Assembly: GCA_003573635.1 (NCBI GenBank) | Contig: QUTJ01031461.1 | Coordinates: 1-11,906, forward strand | DNA length: 11,906 bases | Reading direction: 5' to 3' | DNA from: Goniomonas avonlea | Taxonomy: Eukaryota > Cryptophyceae > Goniomonadida > Goniomonadaceae | In this document: positions 1 to 9,200 of the stretch, one piece after another | Layout: each line of letters starts with the position of its first letter | Numbering within the stretch: position 1 is the first letter of the stretch | Notes under the pieces: model-generated | Database searches by the model: none | The model's input: only the letters and a program-made list of their open reading frames with translations | What the model was told of the DNA's origin: nothing | Translations under genes and position numbers: made by a program

Positions 1-23
1 TGGGGTGGGGGGGGGGGACACAC

Positions 24-180
24 CCTGCGCCGCCTGCTTTCTGGCGAGCTCCGGCGTCTGTCCCTGCGGCCGCGCTTCTTGAAAAGGGTCGGCGGCGAGC
101 AGTCGACGCATTTCTTGCGCCTCCCCGGGAGTGGCCTCCTTGACTGGTAACACACCACTAGCCTGCTGCCTGCCTCGGTC
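24..180 (-). other. Candidate exon at the left edge of the PH gene, too short to stand alone as an ORF
   Basis: A good acceptor, CCCGTTGCAG, precedes 52 open codons (DRGRQQASGVLPVKE..., then EAQEMRRLLAADPFQEA), ending CAGG|GTGTGTCC before a C-run (G-run on the plus strand). The composition (balanced acidic, basic, Ala, Leu, Gln) is more protein-like than the alternative open frame, which is an Arg-rich run. Phase 0 at the start matches the proposed donor GAC|GTGTTG of the exon before it (429-277). No family is recognised. Confidence 0.5.
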
Positions 181-1465
181 CTGCAACGGGAGTTAAACAC
201 CCGACCTGTAGGGGGTGCGTTGGTGACCCTAGGGTTGTGGTGGGTGCTTGCGCGCAGGTGGCTAGCTCGACAACACGTCGATCCAATTCGATATCGTCTG
301 GCAGCAGCTCCTGACAGGGTCACTGCCAGGGCTAACCGCAGAGCAGTTGTCAACAGACACGGCCGTCTTGTCATGGAAGGGGAATACCTCAAAACCGAGA
401 AGGTGAACCCTCTCAAACGCTTTCCTGACCTCGTCTTACACTCCCTGGCATCGCTGGGCACGAGAGGGGAACCGGCAATTAGAGCAGAAGGAAAGCAAGA
501 GATCAGGTGTCCGGCAGTGTGCCGGGTTCACACGAGGGGAGGCAGAGAGATGTGGGAATCGAATGGGGATAAAGGCAGGACCCCGCGTGGAGATCGATGA
601 AGAGAGAGGGGCGAGGGGGGCAGAGCGACGAGCGACAGATCCACATCGCTGCCCTTAAGCAGACGGCGAGACAGCACAGAGCAAGGAACGATCAGTGCCC
701 GCACCCTCGGCGATGGGCCAGGTTCGGAGCGCGGGTCACGGTCCGGAAAAGGAGCTGCCGCCTCGCCCTGCTCGCTACCAATGGACACGTACTCCACGCT
801 CTCTGCTCGCAGGGTCAAACAACGAAGTTTAAACGCGCAGGTTCTGATTGGGAGATGCTGGTGCTTGCGGTGCTGAGGAATATGATGCGGCCTGGACACG
901 AAATCGACTCTCTCTCTGACACTCTCTGCGCAGAGGCAAATCAAGGAAACCCTCGGGTTCTAAATGGTAGATCTTGAGAGTTTTGGGTCTGAGGAATCTT
1001 CAGCCTTATGCAACCGTGAACAATGTCTTCGCAGGGTCCGATTGACTGTGGACGAACGCGGCAATACCCAGTCCAGACTGTCGGCGAAACGCAGTTCTCA
1101 ACGCCACCAACGTCCATGGAGATTGGATGTCGATACATTTTGGTGACTTACCTCCAGAAGACAGTTCGCCCCTCCCTCCTTGCTGCCAATGTAGGTCCCA
1201 GCGGCCACCGTGCCGCCCAGGTTCAGCGACAAAGCAGCTTGCACCCAACCTCTCCGGGGAGACTTTAGGTTCCTTGTCTGTGCCGAAGAGAGTCCAGCCC
1301 TCTGGAACTTTGTTGCTGCCCAGGCAGCAATTTAGACAGGACCATGAACGTTAGTTTCGCTTCGCTCGCTCCCTCGCGCACTCCTCACCTCGCTCGCTCC
1401 GTCACGCACACACTCTCATTCGCTCGCTCGCTCGCTCACTCACTCACGCATACTGAGTGCTCTCT

Positions 1466-1513
<48 letters not shown>

Positions 1514-2523
1514 CGCTCGCATTCACACTCTCACTCAGTCATACACATGCTCTCAACCCGAAAAACACAACCAGTCTCACACCTTGGCGATACGGCGGCA
1601 GGCGCATGACGCCTCCATGGCTCCGTCCGTTGCGAACATTCGCCTTGCATGGGCAATTCGCGATGACGGCTGTCAGCTTGGGTCTCTGTGCTCTTAACCG
1701 CAGGGGCTCCAGGTGTCGTGAAGTCACCACGACGCGGCTGGGGAGGTGGGACGCCGACAGCAGCACCAACGCCTCGTTCCTGGTTGTGTGAACTATTGGT
1801 GGACCTTGCAGCTGAAGAATCCTGTCTTGGTGGAGGACCAGGTTCCCCGGGCTGAGACTGCGCCGCGGGATTGTGGTACTCAGGGAGTGGTTGCGTGGGA
1901 GGCCGAGGATGCCCGTCGGGCCAGGATTGTGCAGGATCAGCTCCTGGCGAGCGAGAAGACATTCCTGGCTTGCCCTGTCCTGGAGACGCCGGCGATGTGC
2001 GCCCGCCAGTTTGTTTCGGGGAGACTTTCGCAGCAACTGCAGCTTGGGGGATGTGAGGCAGTACAATCGGTATGAGCAACGTTTGGGCACACCTGACTTG
2101 GCAGCCTTTTTATATTCAAAGAGAGCGTATTCGAGTGCACTCTTCCATGTGGCAAAATCTTCGATTGTACTGGTTCGAACCTTCCATCGTCGCTCGAGGA
2201 GCGAAGTCTTAAATCGAATCACGTAGCCCCTGTGCCAAGAATAAGAGGCAAAAAACAAGAAAAACCACACTTTTCTGGCTTAGAGTCGGTGTGTTCAAAC
2301 TTGAAGCTAGTAATCTCACTCAGGGGAAGATTTCCTTCCTGTTAGAGAAGTCAGGACGCGAGCCAGTGCTTTTCTCGCTAGAACGAACCAAAGTGTCCTT
2401 CGTAGGGTTCCATGCCAAGATTCGTGTGGGCGTGAGATTTACGTATTCCCTCTTCCAGTCTCGGAAGTGCTTGCGTTCTAGCCACCCCTCCAAGATTGTG
2501 GGCTCCTGGTGGCTCGCCGGCAT
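24..2523 (-). CDS. PH-domain protein with Pro/Ser-rich linker, 9 exons found, runs off the left edge
   Basis: Minus-strand exons: 2523-2389, 2338-2271, 2229-2093, 2036-1583 (or to 1535), 1315-1152, 1077-1015, 802-705, 429-277, 180-24. All sites are GT-AG and all phases agree. The ATG at 2523 has A at -3 and gives MPASHQEP. Residues 10-112 form a clear PH domain: ILEGWLERKHFRDWKREYV, then ILAW, GNLPLSEITSFKFEH, GYVIRF, RRWKVRTS and the conserved helix Trp (W96 in DFATWKSALEYAL). PH domains bind phosphoinositides or proteins and recruit signalling proteins to membranes. Residues about 114-264 are Pro/Ser/Gly-rich (PPPQP, GEPGPPP), a likely SH3/WW-type docking linker. Later exons (PEGWTLFGTDKEP, GRWDLHWQQ, YCRVRPQ, FERVHLLGFEVFPF) match nothing I recognise. 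The PH exons are secure; exons left of 1080 are less so. Confidence 0.75.
277..429 (-). other. Candidate internal exon of the PH gene
   Basis: It contains RKAFERVHLLGFEVFPF and HDKTAVSVDNC, an open, hydrophobic/charged pattern that looks like folded protein. It is bounded by stops (TAA just upstream, TAG just downstream), so splice sites must lie within. Two acceptors are possible: GACGAG|GTC, starting at 429 and phase 0 (fits the previous exon), or GGTCAG|GAA, starting at 424 and phase 2. The donor GAC|GTGTTG is at 277/276. The domain is not identified. Confidence 0.5.
705..802 (-). other. Candidate internal exon of the PH gene
   Basis: This reads ESVEYVSIGSEQGEAAAPFPD and ends SEPGPSPR between acceptor CTGCGAGCAG and donor AGG|GTGCGG. 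It starts with two bases that complete a codon left by the donor at 1015 (CACG|GTTGC) and ends in phase 0. The preceding intron of 212 bp has a TTTGAC branch-like element 17 nt before the exon. The downstream open reading could extend the exon, so the 3' end is uncertain. Confidence 0.45.
1015..1315 (-). other. Two candidate exons of the PH gene after the Pro-rich linker
   Basis: Exon 1315-1152 (54 codons: NKVPEGWTLFGTDKEP..., GRWDLHWQQ) lies between a CTAAAT branch-like motif plus GGGCAG acceptor and a consensus donor GGAG|GTAAGTC. Exon 1077-1015 (WTGYCRVRPQ, IGPCEDIVH) follows a 74 bp intron ending GCCGACAG. The junction reads GELSSG-V-WTGYCRV with matching phase 1. The GTAAGT donor is the best-scoring by eye in this gene. 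The aromatic/beta-like pattern suggests a small folded domain, but I do not recognise it. Confidence 0.6.
1362..1550 (+). repeat. CT-rich simple-sequence tract, including a near-pure (CT)n run
   Basis: The tract holds mixed CGCT, CTCA and CACT tetranucleotides, then a continuous (CT)n run at about 1472-1510, then more CGCT and CACTC. It lies in the intron between the Pro-rich exon and the GWTLFG exon of the PH gene, where the transcript would carry the purine (GA)n strand. Such tracts are prone to slippage and, in purine form, can act as intronic splice modifiers. Confidence 0.9.
2093..2523 (-). other. Three exons of the PH domain with introns of 50 and 41 bp
   Basis: Exon a ends TTG|GTTCGT at 2389. 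Exon b (2338-2271) lies between CTAACAG and GAAAA|GTGTGG. Exon c (2229-2093) begins after TTGGCACAG. Spliced, they give one unbroken PH fold with beta-strand spacing as expected: GWLERK (strand 1), REYVNL (2), RILAWNP (3), GNLPLSEI (4), GYVIRF (5), RRWKVRT (6-7), then the C-terminal helix with Trp. A branch-like CCTGAC precedes the first acceptor and a T-rich tract the second. Without removal of these introns the frame hits stops, so splicing is required. Confidence 0.85.
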
Positions 2524-2679
2524 TTTGGGTTGCCTCCGCTTACCTGTTTTCTCCCATGATACATGCTTGTTTCAATATTTTGATTTCAAGATAACGAAAA
2601 CTTCCAGTATATAGCTAACTGCTTGTTCTATTTCCGCCATCCCTTCCACAATGACGTTCTCCATCGCTCAACAGGCCAC

Positions 2680-2868
2680 GCAGCTCTGGATGCCTCCGGC
2701 AGCAATGATGGGCGCTTCACATGCGATGTCTATGGGCGGTTTTGGCGGGGAGGGTTCGTCGCTTTCATCCAACCCCACCGGCTGGCACTCATTGGGTTCC
2801 GAGGGAGCAGCTCGCAAGATCACTTCACTCTCCACCTCCACAAGTGCGTCTAATGCTGGCCGAAACAT
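2680..2868 (-). other. Possible upstream 5' exon of the PH gene
   Basis: An ATG at 2868 (A at -3) opens 63 codons, starting MFRPALDALVEVESEV and containing an acidic/Pro stretch (DESDEPSPPKPP), up to a possible donor TGC|GTGGCC at 2679. The phase (0) would join the acceptor CACCAG|GAG at 2505 and lead straight into EPTILEGWL of the PH domain. In that case the PH protein has a 63-residue acidic N-terminus instead of starting at 2523. The donor is weak, and the plus strand is also open here (a Ser/Gly-rich reading at 2651-2884), so this is a candidate only. Confidence 0.35.
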
Positions 2869-3244
2869 TGTTTTGTTATCCTGACTCGACAACAGTGCGG
2901 ATGAACGCAATGGCAAGTGGATTCCATTGAGGGATTGCAACAGCCACTATTTAATGTACATTAGTGGTCATTCTTACGAAGAGTCAGAACTTCCTCTGCA
3001 ACTCGTCATTTGCCTTTTTTGCACTTAGAGAAGGATGCATGGGTCTGAATGGGGACCGTTTTTGTGTGTGAATGCCTGTTGATCTTAGGAGAGTCTGTCT
3101 GGCGCCTTTCTCACTCCCGTAAACGAGCCATCCACTGGACACTGGGCAACGTCGGGCAAGAAAGATAGAGTTCAAACGCAACAGTGCACGATTGAGTTCA
3201 AATTGGATCGAAACAATTGCAAGGTTATACATGCACGACTCGCT
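2869..3244. other. Intergenic stretch between channel stop codon and PH gene
   Basis: No exon-like sequence with usable splice sites was seen on either strand. The stretch should hold the channel 3' UTR and the PH gene promoter, both read leftward. Only a variant ATTAAA and the 2944-2967 inverted repeat stand out; no canonical AATAAA was seen on the minus strand near the stop. Confidence 0.6.
2944..2967. repeat. Short inverted repeat with nested ATGTACAT palindrome
   Basis: Arms CCACTA (2944-2949) and TAGTGG (2962-2967) enclose a segment containing the palindrome ATGTACAT. On the minus strand the same place contains ATTAAA (2955-2950), a known variant poly(A) signal, about 290 nt past the channel stop. 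It may thus belong to the channel 3' end or the PH gene promoter; the sequence does not decide. Confidence 0.5.
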
Positions 3245-6200
3245 TCATTTTGGTGAGGAGTACTGTGGGAGAGTCCGAGGTGGCAACGTTGCTCCAGGCC
3301 GATCAATCACCCCCTCCCCGCCACTCGCACGGCCCTCAACATCCCAATTATCATCACCAGGACGCCGAGGCGTCGTAAGGCGAATTGAGTCACCAAGCCC
3401 CACCAACGCCTCGTACTCCGCCAAAGTGTCTGGAGATGTCTGGTCCGCCTCGCCAGGCAGCCTTGGAGACCTCAGCGGCGTGGTGGGATGCATATCTTGT
3501 TGGATGTGGCGAGCAACGAGGGCCTCCATGTCTTCGGCAGTGGGGGAGCGCAGCGTGAGCAGACGCAAGGCCTGGTCCTCCAAAGGGACCAAGTCCATTG
3601 TCGGAGGGCGGGAAGTAGTAGGGGAAGTGGAGGGGGAGTTGGAGCGGCCAGACGCGCTGCCGCCGCGCACAGACAGCGGGGGGGACGGCAGCGGGGAGGC
3701 GAGCGCAGGATTTGTACGGGCGCTGTTGCTGCCGCTGACGTTTCCGTCTGCTTTCACCAGTGGTGTGACATTGAACAAAGGCGAGCTGGTGCCTGTTGGT
3801 TGCAGTGAGAGGGTGTCCCATAGCGACTCAGGAATACCAGGAGAGAAAGAGGGAAGAAGAGCAGAGGGGGGGAAATAAAAAGAGAGAGAAAAATGATGTA
3901 CAGAAATGTTCAAATTCACGCCTGCATGTCACCCACTCGACGATCTTACACATGAACCGCTATCCAAGCGAGCCAGACACACAGTGCCCCGAGATTCAGA
4001 GAGAGGGGGGCAAGAGACCCATTCCAATACAGAGCCTTACCGGCCGTGAAGGTGTCGTTGCCCAACGAGGCAGCGGACGAGACCTCCGGGCGAACCTCCG
4101 GGAAGGGGAGCTGGGGCGGCAGAGCAATGAAGGGTGTCTTGCGCACGGGCAGCGCGTCCATGGCCTCGAGAGCGTCAAACACATCAGTGTCATCGTCGTC
4201 GGCTGCTAGGTCAAACTCCGCCGTCTCCATTTCATACATGGCCGCGACGTCGAGGTCATCGGCGGCAGCTCTCGAGTTGAGGTCGGCGACTCTCGAGTTG
4301 AGGTCGGTGACTCTCGAGTTGAGGTCGAGACTGCCAACGCAGTCCTCGACGCTGCCGGTGCGCTCCACCGAGTTGTCCTCCGCCGCCGAGCTGATATCGT
4401 ACACGCTATCGAGCTGGACAATAGCGCGATGCGGGAAGGCGTGGCCCTGCACGTCGCCGGTGGTGCCGCCCTCCGTCTCGCCTTCGCTGTCGTTGCAGGC
4501 CTCGTCGTCGTTGTCCTCCTCGACCCGCACGCCTGCCGCGCGAATGCAGGGTTGGTACGCCGCTTCGCAAGTGAGGAGCGAGAGTGAGGAGCGGGAGTGA
4601 CAGCGGGAGCGGTGACAATAGGGAGTGGGAATGGGGTGGTGTGGGAGCGGGAGTAGGGAGCGGGCTCTTCATGGGAGAGCGGGTTGGAACAGCGCAAGTG
4701 GGGAAATAAGTGTGTGCAATGGAGTTCCATACCTGGCTCTTTTCTGTAGCTGGCCTGCACAGTACACAGCGACTTCATGCTGGTCAGGTCATCGTCAGCG
4801 CCTCCACTGCTCGAGCTGCTCATTTCTGGCGGCGTGGCGTTGGAGTAGCTCGTGGTCTGCAGGGCCGCGAGCAGCCCAGCGATGTTGTCGACCCCGTCGT
4901 CGTCCTCTTCCTCGTCGCCGGCGTGGCTGCAGCCCTGCGAGAGCTGCTGCAGGAACACGCTCGTGTCGTCACCGTCCGCGCAACTGCTGCTGCTGCTGCC
5001 GCAGCCGGCGGGGTCACTGCGAGTGTGGCCGTCCTCGTCCGAGTCGCACCCGGTTTCCTCGACATACTGCACGTCCGGCAGCAGGTCCACCCCGCCAGGA
5101 GACTTGCCCTCCAGTTCCGCCTGACCCGCTCCGAAACGGGGAGACTCGTGCTTGGGAGAGCGGTGGGAGCGCGACTTGGGCGAGTGGTGCGGAGAGTGAT
5201 GCGGAGAGTGATGCTTGGGTGAACGGCGGTGTGAGTGGCCCGACGAGGGAGGGTGGTGAGGGTGCTTCGGGAACACATGGCCCGCATGGCCCGCGTGGCC
5301 TGCATGGCCTGCGAGGGCGGGCGGGTGTCGCTTCTCCTTGGGCGGCTTGTCCTTGTCATGCGGCGTGGACGCCTGCGCCAGACGCAAGGTGAGTTGGGCG
5401 CGAGGATGTTGGCGCAGGGTGAGTTCATGCAACACGCGAGGTTGCGGAAGTGTGTGTGAGGGATAAGGGACGGGGAGGGAGAGGGAGGAGGGGGGAGCAA
5501 AGGACCAGGAGAAGGTTCGCAGCAGCGAGGCTGTTCTTTGCAGGCGGGCGCATTTCGGAGAAGGAGCGCGAGCACGAGAAGGGAAGAGGCAGAGGGAGGC
5601 ACAACCGACAGCGCCGCACCTGCATGCGCTCAGCGGCAATCTTGAGCATCCCATTTTTGACATCCGGCGCCTCTCTCAGCACGCGGTTGAAGTCAGCCCT
5701 GGGTCCGCGAACATGAGCAGTGTGCTCGAGACGGTCAGCGGAGGGGGCGGGGACAGGGTGGCAGAGGGAGGGAGAGTGGACGGGTGTGTTGCAGGAGACC
5801 GGAGGGGCTTGCGAATTTGGTGGCATATTGGTCGCTCTCACTCTCGATCTAGTTCCAGGTGCCCTCCCTCCCCGCCGCGCCCTCACCACTCGTTTCGACA
5901 AGCAGTTCTGCTTTCTGCCTGAATTTGAGAGAAAAACCGTGTTCTGACCCCGCGAGAACCCTCCCCACTCCTAACTGGGCCAACAGGAATCACACCCTGA
6001 TTCCAGAAGCGCTATGCATTGGGCGCACCGAGATAAGTAAAAGAGCTGGATGTGCGTCTTGGCGCGCACAGACGCAGTGCGACGAGCCTTGGGGAGCAGC
6101 AGCGCCATCTCTCCGAAGAAAGCCCCAGGGCCAAGCTCAGCAAAAATCTGCACGCACAGTGACTTCCAGCCGAACTCAGAAACAACAAACAAGATGAAGA

Positions 6201-9200
6201 CTGCCAGATATCGGACAGATGTCGGGCGTAAATGACATTACAACTTTGTGAGTGACCTCTGCAGCTCGAATCTTTCAGCTGACCTTCTCTCGCACGGTTA
6301 AGTGCTCGCAGCAACTTGCTGTTGGTCATAAACACCCAAAACGCGTGTCCGAATAGCTGTGCGTGTGTGCAATGTCCCCTGGTGTTTACCTGCGAGCCAT
6401 CCTCCGACACAACCTCGACAGTCCCTGAGGTGAGGAAAAACATGTCCCGGCCGACATCGCCCTTGCGCACGATGTACTCCCCGGGCAGGCACACGGTGGG
6501 CTTGAGCTGCTCCGCAACCGCGTCGATTACCTGAGGGCCAACGGGTTGGGTGCCTCTCCTCCGCTCTCCTCGTCCCATCCCTCCTTCCTCCCTCCGTTTC
6601 ACTCGCACCCCCCCCCCCCCTTCGCCATCTCATCACTCTCGTCCCCACCCCCATCGGCTTCTCTCTTTCCTTGGATCTCACATATGGAAGAGGGAGGGAA
6701 GGGAGACAGGGCAGCACCTCCATCGAGCAATCTTTGAAGATCGGCACTCGCAAAATCTCTGCGTTTTTGAACCTCGTGACCTCAGCCCTGAGAAATGACG
6801 GCAGGGAGTTGAGCAGTGACTCTTGCTTCTGGCCCAGGCGGGCGTGGTAGTAAGTAAAATACGCAGTCACTCGCTTCTTCAGGTCGTCCGGCACCTGGTG
6901 CTGTCAAGGTTGTCAGAACGCAAGATTGTCGGGAGTTCCGAGAAGTATCCACGCATCATTCTGTTGTCATACTGTTTTCGATCCAGTCGGTGGCTTCCTG
7001 TGCCGTTACAAGACCTGACGCCAAGACCCAAAGGCAGCCGACGACACATGATGCACAGATCCATGACACGCATTGGCATCAGCAAACACCGGAGCGGACA
7101 GAGCCATGACACGCATTGGCATCAGCAAACACCGGAGCGGACAGAGCCATGACACGCATTGGCATCAGCAAACACCGGAGCGGACAGAGCCAACGACACA
7201 GAACGGAGAGGACCCGGACGGAGGGAGCCAACGACACACGGAGAGGACCAACACCGGAGCGGACGGACCTGCGAGAGCTCCTTGCCAATGTTGGCCAGCC
7301 TTTCTCTGAAGGCCGTCTCGCCAGCGCCGTGGTTGGCAGCAATCGACACGAGATCTGCCAACGTGGCGACTGTCAATATCCAAGAAGCAGGAGTTGTGCC
7401 TCCCAGTCAGTGGAGCCTGGGGCGAGAAGAGGGGAAGAGAGATGAGGAACAGCAGGTGGAATAGGTCGGATCCCACGCAAGACACGCCGATTCGGGCATA
7501 TTGGATGCTACAGGACAGTTGCGACACGAGGACTCCGAACGAGGACTCCGACTACGGTTGCGGCAGGCCTCGAACTCGAGTCGTGACACTCACTGGATAG
7601 CACAAGCACGAACCGAGAGAGACTCACTGGAGAAGCACAGGGCATAGAGCGCGACACCACTTATGTTAGCCGCCACCGTGATGGCAAGCTCGGGCTTGGA
7701 GTGTGGAGAAAAGGCAGCGAAGCCAGTGACAACGCACCAGGCCCAGTACACGCCAGCGAGATAACTGTGGAGAGTTAGTGATCTTAGGGAAGTTTGTTGA
7801 ACCCCGGGGCAGAGAGAGGGAGAGAGAGAGGAGCAGAGTCGGGCGTGTTGGGGGGAAGTGGATGAGTGAGACGGGGAGGGAAGGACGCACAAAGTAAGAT
7901 AGTTGAACCCCCCGGGCCAGAGGGGAGAGAGGAGAGACGAGCCAGAGACAGAGCCAGACAGTGAGGGAACTGGAGGAGGGAAGGACGCACAACGTGAGTT
8001 GGTCTTCCATGAGTGCCCAAAAGTCAACCTCCGGCAGCCAGGACGTGGAGAAGTTTGGGTTGTCACCGTTGACTATATCAGGGCCCTCATTTCTCACCAC
8101 CAAGCCCCAGGCGCACGAGACCCTGCCATCCGCGTCAGCGTGTAAGCCCATCTCAACCCGGTGTCAGTGTCGGCAGATTGGATCAGGGCCGCGCGCTCGC
8201 TGTCATATCTGCTGATTGGTTCGCCCAACGACGTATTCTCAGCGGGGAATTGGCACTTGTTCGACATGCCGATAATCTCGTGTGGTGGAGACACTCCAAG
8301 TCGCGAAAGTAAAACGGAAGCTCTGATTGGGTGTTGGCAGCACAGTCATTGGAGGGGGGGCTCAACTGTTCCCCACTACGTCACGAAACACGTCAAGCTC
8401 GATCAAAGTCAAGTTGACTCCAACAAACACCCCCATCCTTGGTCCTACTGGTGCATATGTTACAGGTCTCATGTTGTGAGAGTAATTTCGAACTCGGCAA
8501 TACGTAGCGGCTGCTAACATACTGCTCAAGACTCGTTTCCCATCACAGCCACGGGTTCTAAAGTTAATCTTGGCAGCGGACGTTTGGTTGTTGACCGATT
8601 CTGACGAGGTTCGGGCGGAGAATCCGCCATGGCTACCGCTATGCCCGAGTGCTCTGGGAGGCAGGCACAAGACTCACCAATGCACAGTGAGCAGGAGGAA
8701 GAATCCCAGCCTAACCATTTTCAGCAGGGCTTTGTTGGACACGGACATCTCCCAGCGTTGAAAAAACCTAGAATTGATAGGGTCAGAGAAAAACCTGACC
8801 AAAGGGCGCCCGCACGCACCGTAGAAACATTCCAACACGGAGCAAACGAGGGAGACGGAACCATTCGTCCCACTCCACTGGCCCAAACATTTCGAACGGG
8901 AACACACAGATGAAATCGAACCAAAACCAAGTGGTCACATATCTTCGCCAAATTTGCTGAATGGGCTTCATCACCATTTTCCCCTTCAGTCGATATCCCG
9001 TGAAGAATTTCAAAATTATATCAAGCGCAAACATAAAATCTGTGGTGAGGTCGGCTCCAACCCAGAGAGCACTGCCGACTGATGAGTGGTCGTAGCCCAC
9101 AAAGAATGGAATCTTGATGGCATTGTACAGGATCATGAAAAACACTATCAAGTCCCAGCGGATCTTGATGACCTTTTCAGGGTGAATAATAATCCTCTCC

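Larger units (their letters stand above)
3245..5372 (-). other. Low-complexity C-terminal tail of the channel (exons 10-12)
   Basis: Residues 602-1160 follow the CNBD and form no recognised domain. In order: a basic Pro/Lys start; a GHA tripeptide repeat; a His/Ser/Pro-rich block (RSPKHHSPHHSPHHSPKS and relatives, about 640-675); a stretch of Ser and acidic runs (GDEEEDDDG); in exon 11 a very acidic segment with three DLNSRV/A repeats; and in exon 12 a Ser/Thr-Pro-rich end with more than ten SP or TP dipeptides. It is almost certainly cytosolic and disordered. The SP/TP sites suggest proline-directed phosphorylation and the acidic/His blocks suggest partner or metal contact, both as inference. 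Exon boundaries are phase-consistent, and donors G|GTATGG and G|GTAAGG are good. Confidence 0.75.

Noticed and set aside
220-977. Plus-strand open frames at 220-600 and 597-977
   Set aside because: No domain or good start context; the minus strand here has phase-compatible exon candidates that continue the PH gene.
2165-2190. GGTTCGAACC, resembling a tRNA T-arm / B box
   Set aside because: It lies within the PH coding exon (KVRTS codons), and no A box, anticodon arm or acceptor stem could be folded around it.
1539-2270. 243-codon minus-strand open frame starting in MWFFLFFASY
   Set aside because: Only the PH exon (2229-2093) within it is real. The start lies in the T-rich intron, and the part after 2093 runs through the next intron and then the wrong frame of the Pro-rich exon.
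2651-2884. Plus-strand 77-codon Ser/Gly-rich open frame
   Set aside because: No flanking gene on the plus strand, no domain, and it is antisense to an equally open minus-strand candidate exon placed upstream of the PH domain. Not strong enough to list as a gene.
3192-3878. 228-codon plus-strand open frame
   Set aside because: It is antisense to exon 12 of the channel. Its Ser/Gly/Arg-rich composition is the mirror of the SP/TP-rich coding strand, and it has no domain of its own.
4206-5663. 485-codon minus-strand open frame starting at 5663
   Set aside because: It shares the frame of exon 10, but both ends read through introns 9 and 10 into the wrong frame of exons 9 and 11. Its N-terminal and C-terminal parts are low-complexity with no domain, and the spliced model explains the region with matching phases.
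7062-7266. Repeat array considered as a CRISPR-like array
   Set aside because: The units are directly contiguous with no unique spacers, and the host is a eukaryote. It is a minisatellite.
7073-7464. Overlapping open frames across the 43-bp repeat
   Set aside because: A 43-bp unit shifts frame each copy, so all frames show the same peptides. They are artefacts of the repeat inside an intron.
8362-8670. Minus-strand open frame inside channel intron 2
   Set aside because: Using it as an exon would break the HWVSC junction at S5 and insert about 100 residues with no family match.
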